Made by a program: the position numbers and the translations under genes | Notes under the pieces: generated by a model | What the model saw: only the letters and a program-made list of their open reading frames with translations | What the model was told of the DNA's origin: nothing | The model's database searches: none | Origin: Candidatus Cloacimonadota bacterium | Lineage (GTDB): Bacteria; Cloacimonadota; Cloacimonadia; Cloacimonadales; TCS61 | Assembly (NCBI GenBank): GCA_030596265.1 | Contig: JAUVKM010000121.1 | Coordinates: 1-6,643 of the forward strand | DNA length: 6,643 nt | Reading direction: 5' to 3' | In this document: positions 5,737 through 6,643 of the stretch, one piece after another | Numbering within the stretch: the first letter of the stretch is position 1 | How the letters are laid out: each line of letters starts with the position of its first letter

Positions 5737-6408
5737 ATGAACATAAAAATTAATGCAGAAAAAAGAGATTTGGGTAAAAGATCTGATCTTACAGAATTAA
5801 GAAAAGAAGGTCTTATCCCTGGTATAATTTATGGAGCAGGACAGGAAGGAATTAAAATTGCTTTCAACGCACGTGATTATACTCGCGAATATAAAAAATC
5901 TATCGGAGCGGTTGCATTCTTCGATATTACTGTTGATGGAAAGACATTCAAAACTTTCATCAAAGAGAAGCAAATTCATCCATTAACAAGAGAAGTTGTG
6001 CATATCGATTTCTTAGAACTTCATAAAGGTAAATCTATTACAATTGATGTTCCAATTAATTTTATTGGTGAAGCACTTGGAATAAAAGAAGGTGGAGTTT
6101 TTGAGATCATTCACAGGACGATCCAGGTTACATGCCTTCCAAAAGATATTCCTGAAGAAATTAGTTTTGATATTTCCAGTATGAATATTGGCGATTCTAT
6201 TCACTTTAAAGACCTTGATATTTCTGAAGATGTTGCTACAGAACTTTCTGATGAAATAACAATTGCCATTTTAAGTGTTCCTAAAGTTATAGAAGAACCT
6301 GTAGAAGAAGAAGTTGAAGGTGAAGAAGGAATCGAAGGTGAAGGTGTTGAAGGCGAAGAAGGCGATAAAGCAACTGAAGAAGAGAGTTCTGAAAAAAAAT
6401 CTGAATAA
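5737..6408 (+). CDS. rplY: Ribosomal protein bL25, long Ctc/TL5 form with acidic tail
   Basis: Binds 5S rRNA in the large subunit. In Bacillus the long form (Ctc) is a general-stress protein. Residues 1-95 form the 5S-binding domain, with KRDLGKRSDLTELRKEGLIPGIIYG (9-33), the KEKQIHPLTREVVHIDFLEL block (77-96), and the basic and aromatic contacts expected of the family. Residues about 97-183 form the C-terminal beta domain of TL5/Ctc (VPINFIGEALGIKEGG at 105-120, then LPKDIPEEISFDISSMNIGDS). The tail from 186 to 223 is almost all Glu and Gly with a few basic residues at the end. The total of 223 residues fits long bL25 proteins of about 190-230. It has its own strong ribosome binding site and its stop overlaps the pth start. 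The ctc-pth pairing is widely conserved, so the identity is secure. Confidence 0.96.
   Translation: MNIKINAEKRDLGKRSDLTELRKEGLIPGIIYGAGQEGIKIAFNARDYTREYKKSIGAVAFFDITVDGKTFKTFIKEKQIHPLTREVVHIDFLELHKGKSITIDVPINFIGEALGIKEGGVFEIIHRTIQVTCLPKDIPEEISFDISSMNIGDSIHFKDLDISEDVATELSDEITIAILSVPKVIEEPVEEEVEGEEGIEGEGVEGEEGDKATEEESSEKKSE
6292..6405 (+). repeat. Glu/Gly-rich low-complexity tail of bL25
   Basis: GAAGG-rich DNA codes repeating EGEEG/EGEGV-type units (residues about 192-209), framed by Glu-rich stretches and ending in SEKKSE. The repeats are imperfect and in frame. Acidic tails are common on long bL25 proteins, but their length varies widely. Confidence 0.6.
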
Positions 6409-6643
6409 TGAGATTAGTTGTAGGGCTTGGTAATCCAGGGAAAAAATATAAATCTAATAGGCATAATATTGGTTTTACGTTTCTGGATTTCTACCTAAAT
6501 AAACTAAATCTGAAATTTAAAAGAAGAATTAAATATGATTATCTGATTTCAGATGATTTGATCTTTATAAAACCTAAAACTTATATGAACAGAAGCGGGG
6601 ATGCAGTTACTTCTGTTTTAACAAAATATAGGATAGATGAAAT
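6408..6643 (+). CDS. pth: Peptidyl-tRNA hydrolase, 5' part
   Basis: Cleaves peptidyl-tRNA released from stalled ribosomes, returning free tRNA in the cytoplasm. The first 78 codons are present and the window ends inside the gene; a full Pth has about 185-200 residues. VGLGNPGKKY (5-14) carries the substrate-contact Asn9, NRHNIGF (17-23) carries the catalytic His19, and KPKTYMNRSG (55-64) carries Asn61. All three are hallmark motifs of the family. The usual Thr before RHN is Asn17 here, a mild change. The start ATG shares one base with the rplY stop (TAATG) and has no clear Shine-Dalgarno site, so it is probably translated by ribosomes finishing rplY. Confidence 0.95.
   Translation, partial: MRLVVGLGNPGKKYKSNRHNIGFTFLDFYLNKLNLKFKRRIKYDYLISDDLIFIKPKTYMNRSGDAVTSVLTKYRIDE

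Noticed and set aside
3747..6204. Antisense open frames at 3747-3956, 4133-4321, 4350-4610, 4746-4970, 5187-5444, 5797-5979 and 6013-6204
   Set aside because: Each lies fully or almost fully opposite a well-recognised gene, shows no known motif, and has composition expected of a reverse reading.

Overview
The window is AT-rich (about one third G+C by eye), densely packed, and coded entirely on the + strand. It holds eight genes, the first and last cut by the window edges. The genes use AAGGAG/GGAGG-type ribosome binding sites or overlapping start/stop codons. The mix of a fibronectin-III-like surface protein, an SLBB exporter protein, a fused Wzc-type tyrosine kinase and a long Ctc-type bL25 next to a spoVG gene suggests a bacterium with an export-type envelope. 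A candidate phylum of the FCB group, such as Cloacimonadota, is my best guess. That placement rests on gene content and style only and is weak.

Region 1 (1-744) is the 3' part of a secreted or surface protein with two fibronectin-III-like beta-sandwich domains. Region 2 (751-3593) is a two-gene polysaccharide export and control module. It has a possible promoter at 751-780, then a small periplasmic SLBB protein (799-1290), then a full-length fused BY-kinase/polysaccharide co-polymerase (1305-3593) that ends in a cluster of eleven tyrosines, seven of them in a row.

Region 3 (3529-6643) is a housekeeping run: ispE, spoVG, prs, rplY (ctc-type bL25) and pth. From memory the order in Bacillus subtilis is ispE-purR-yabJ-spoVG-glmU-prs-ctc-pth. 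This window therefore keeps that order but lacks purR, yabJ and glmU. Its functions are isoprenoid precursor synthesis, a nucleic-acid-binding regulator, PRPP synthesis, a 5S rRNA-binding ribosomal protein and peptidyl-tRNA recycling.

The two modules are physically interlocked. The likely ispE start codon lies inside the TAT repeat that codes the kinase's tyrosine run, and the two genes share 65 nt in different frames. The ispE/spoVG junction is ATGA and the rplY/pth junction is TAATG, so a single transcript with translational coupling from the SLBB gene to pth is likely. No mobile element, CRISPR array, tRNA, rRNA or clear terminator was seen, and no gap without a gene exceeds about 60 nt. 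I see no convincing new system. The most unusual points are the kinase/ispE overlap, the lone-SLBB exporter, the changed ATP loop of Prs and the low-complexity tails of SpoVG and bL25.
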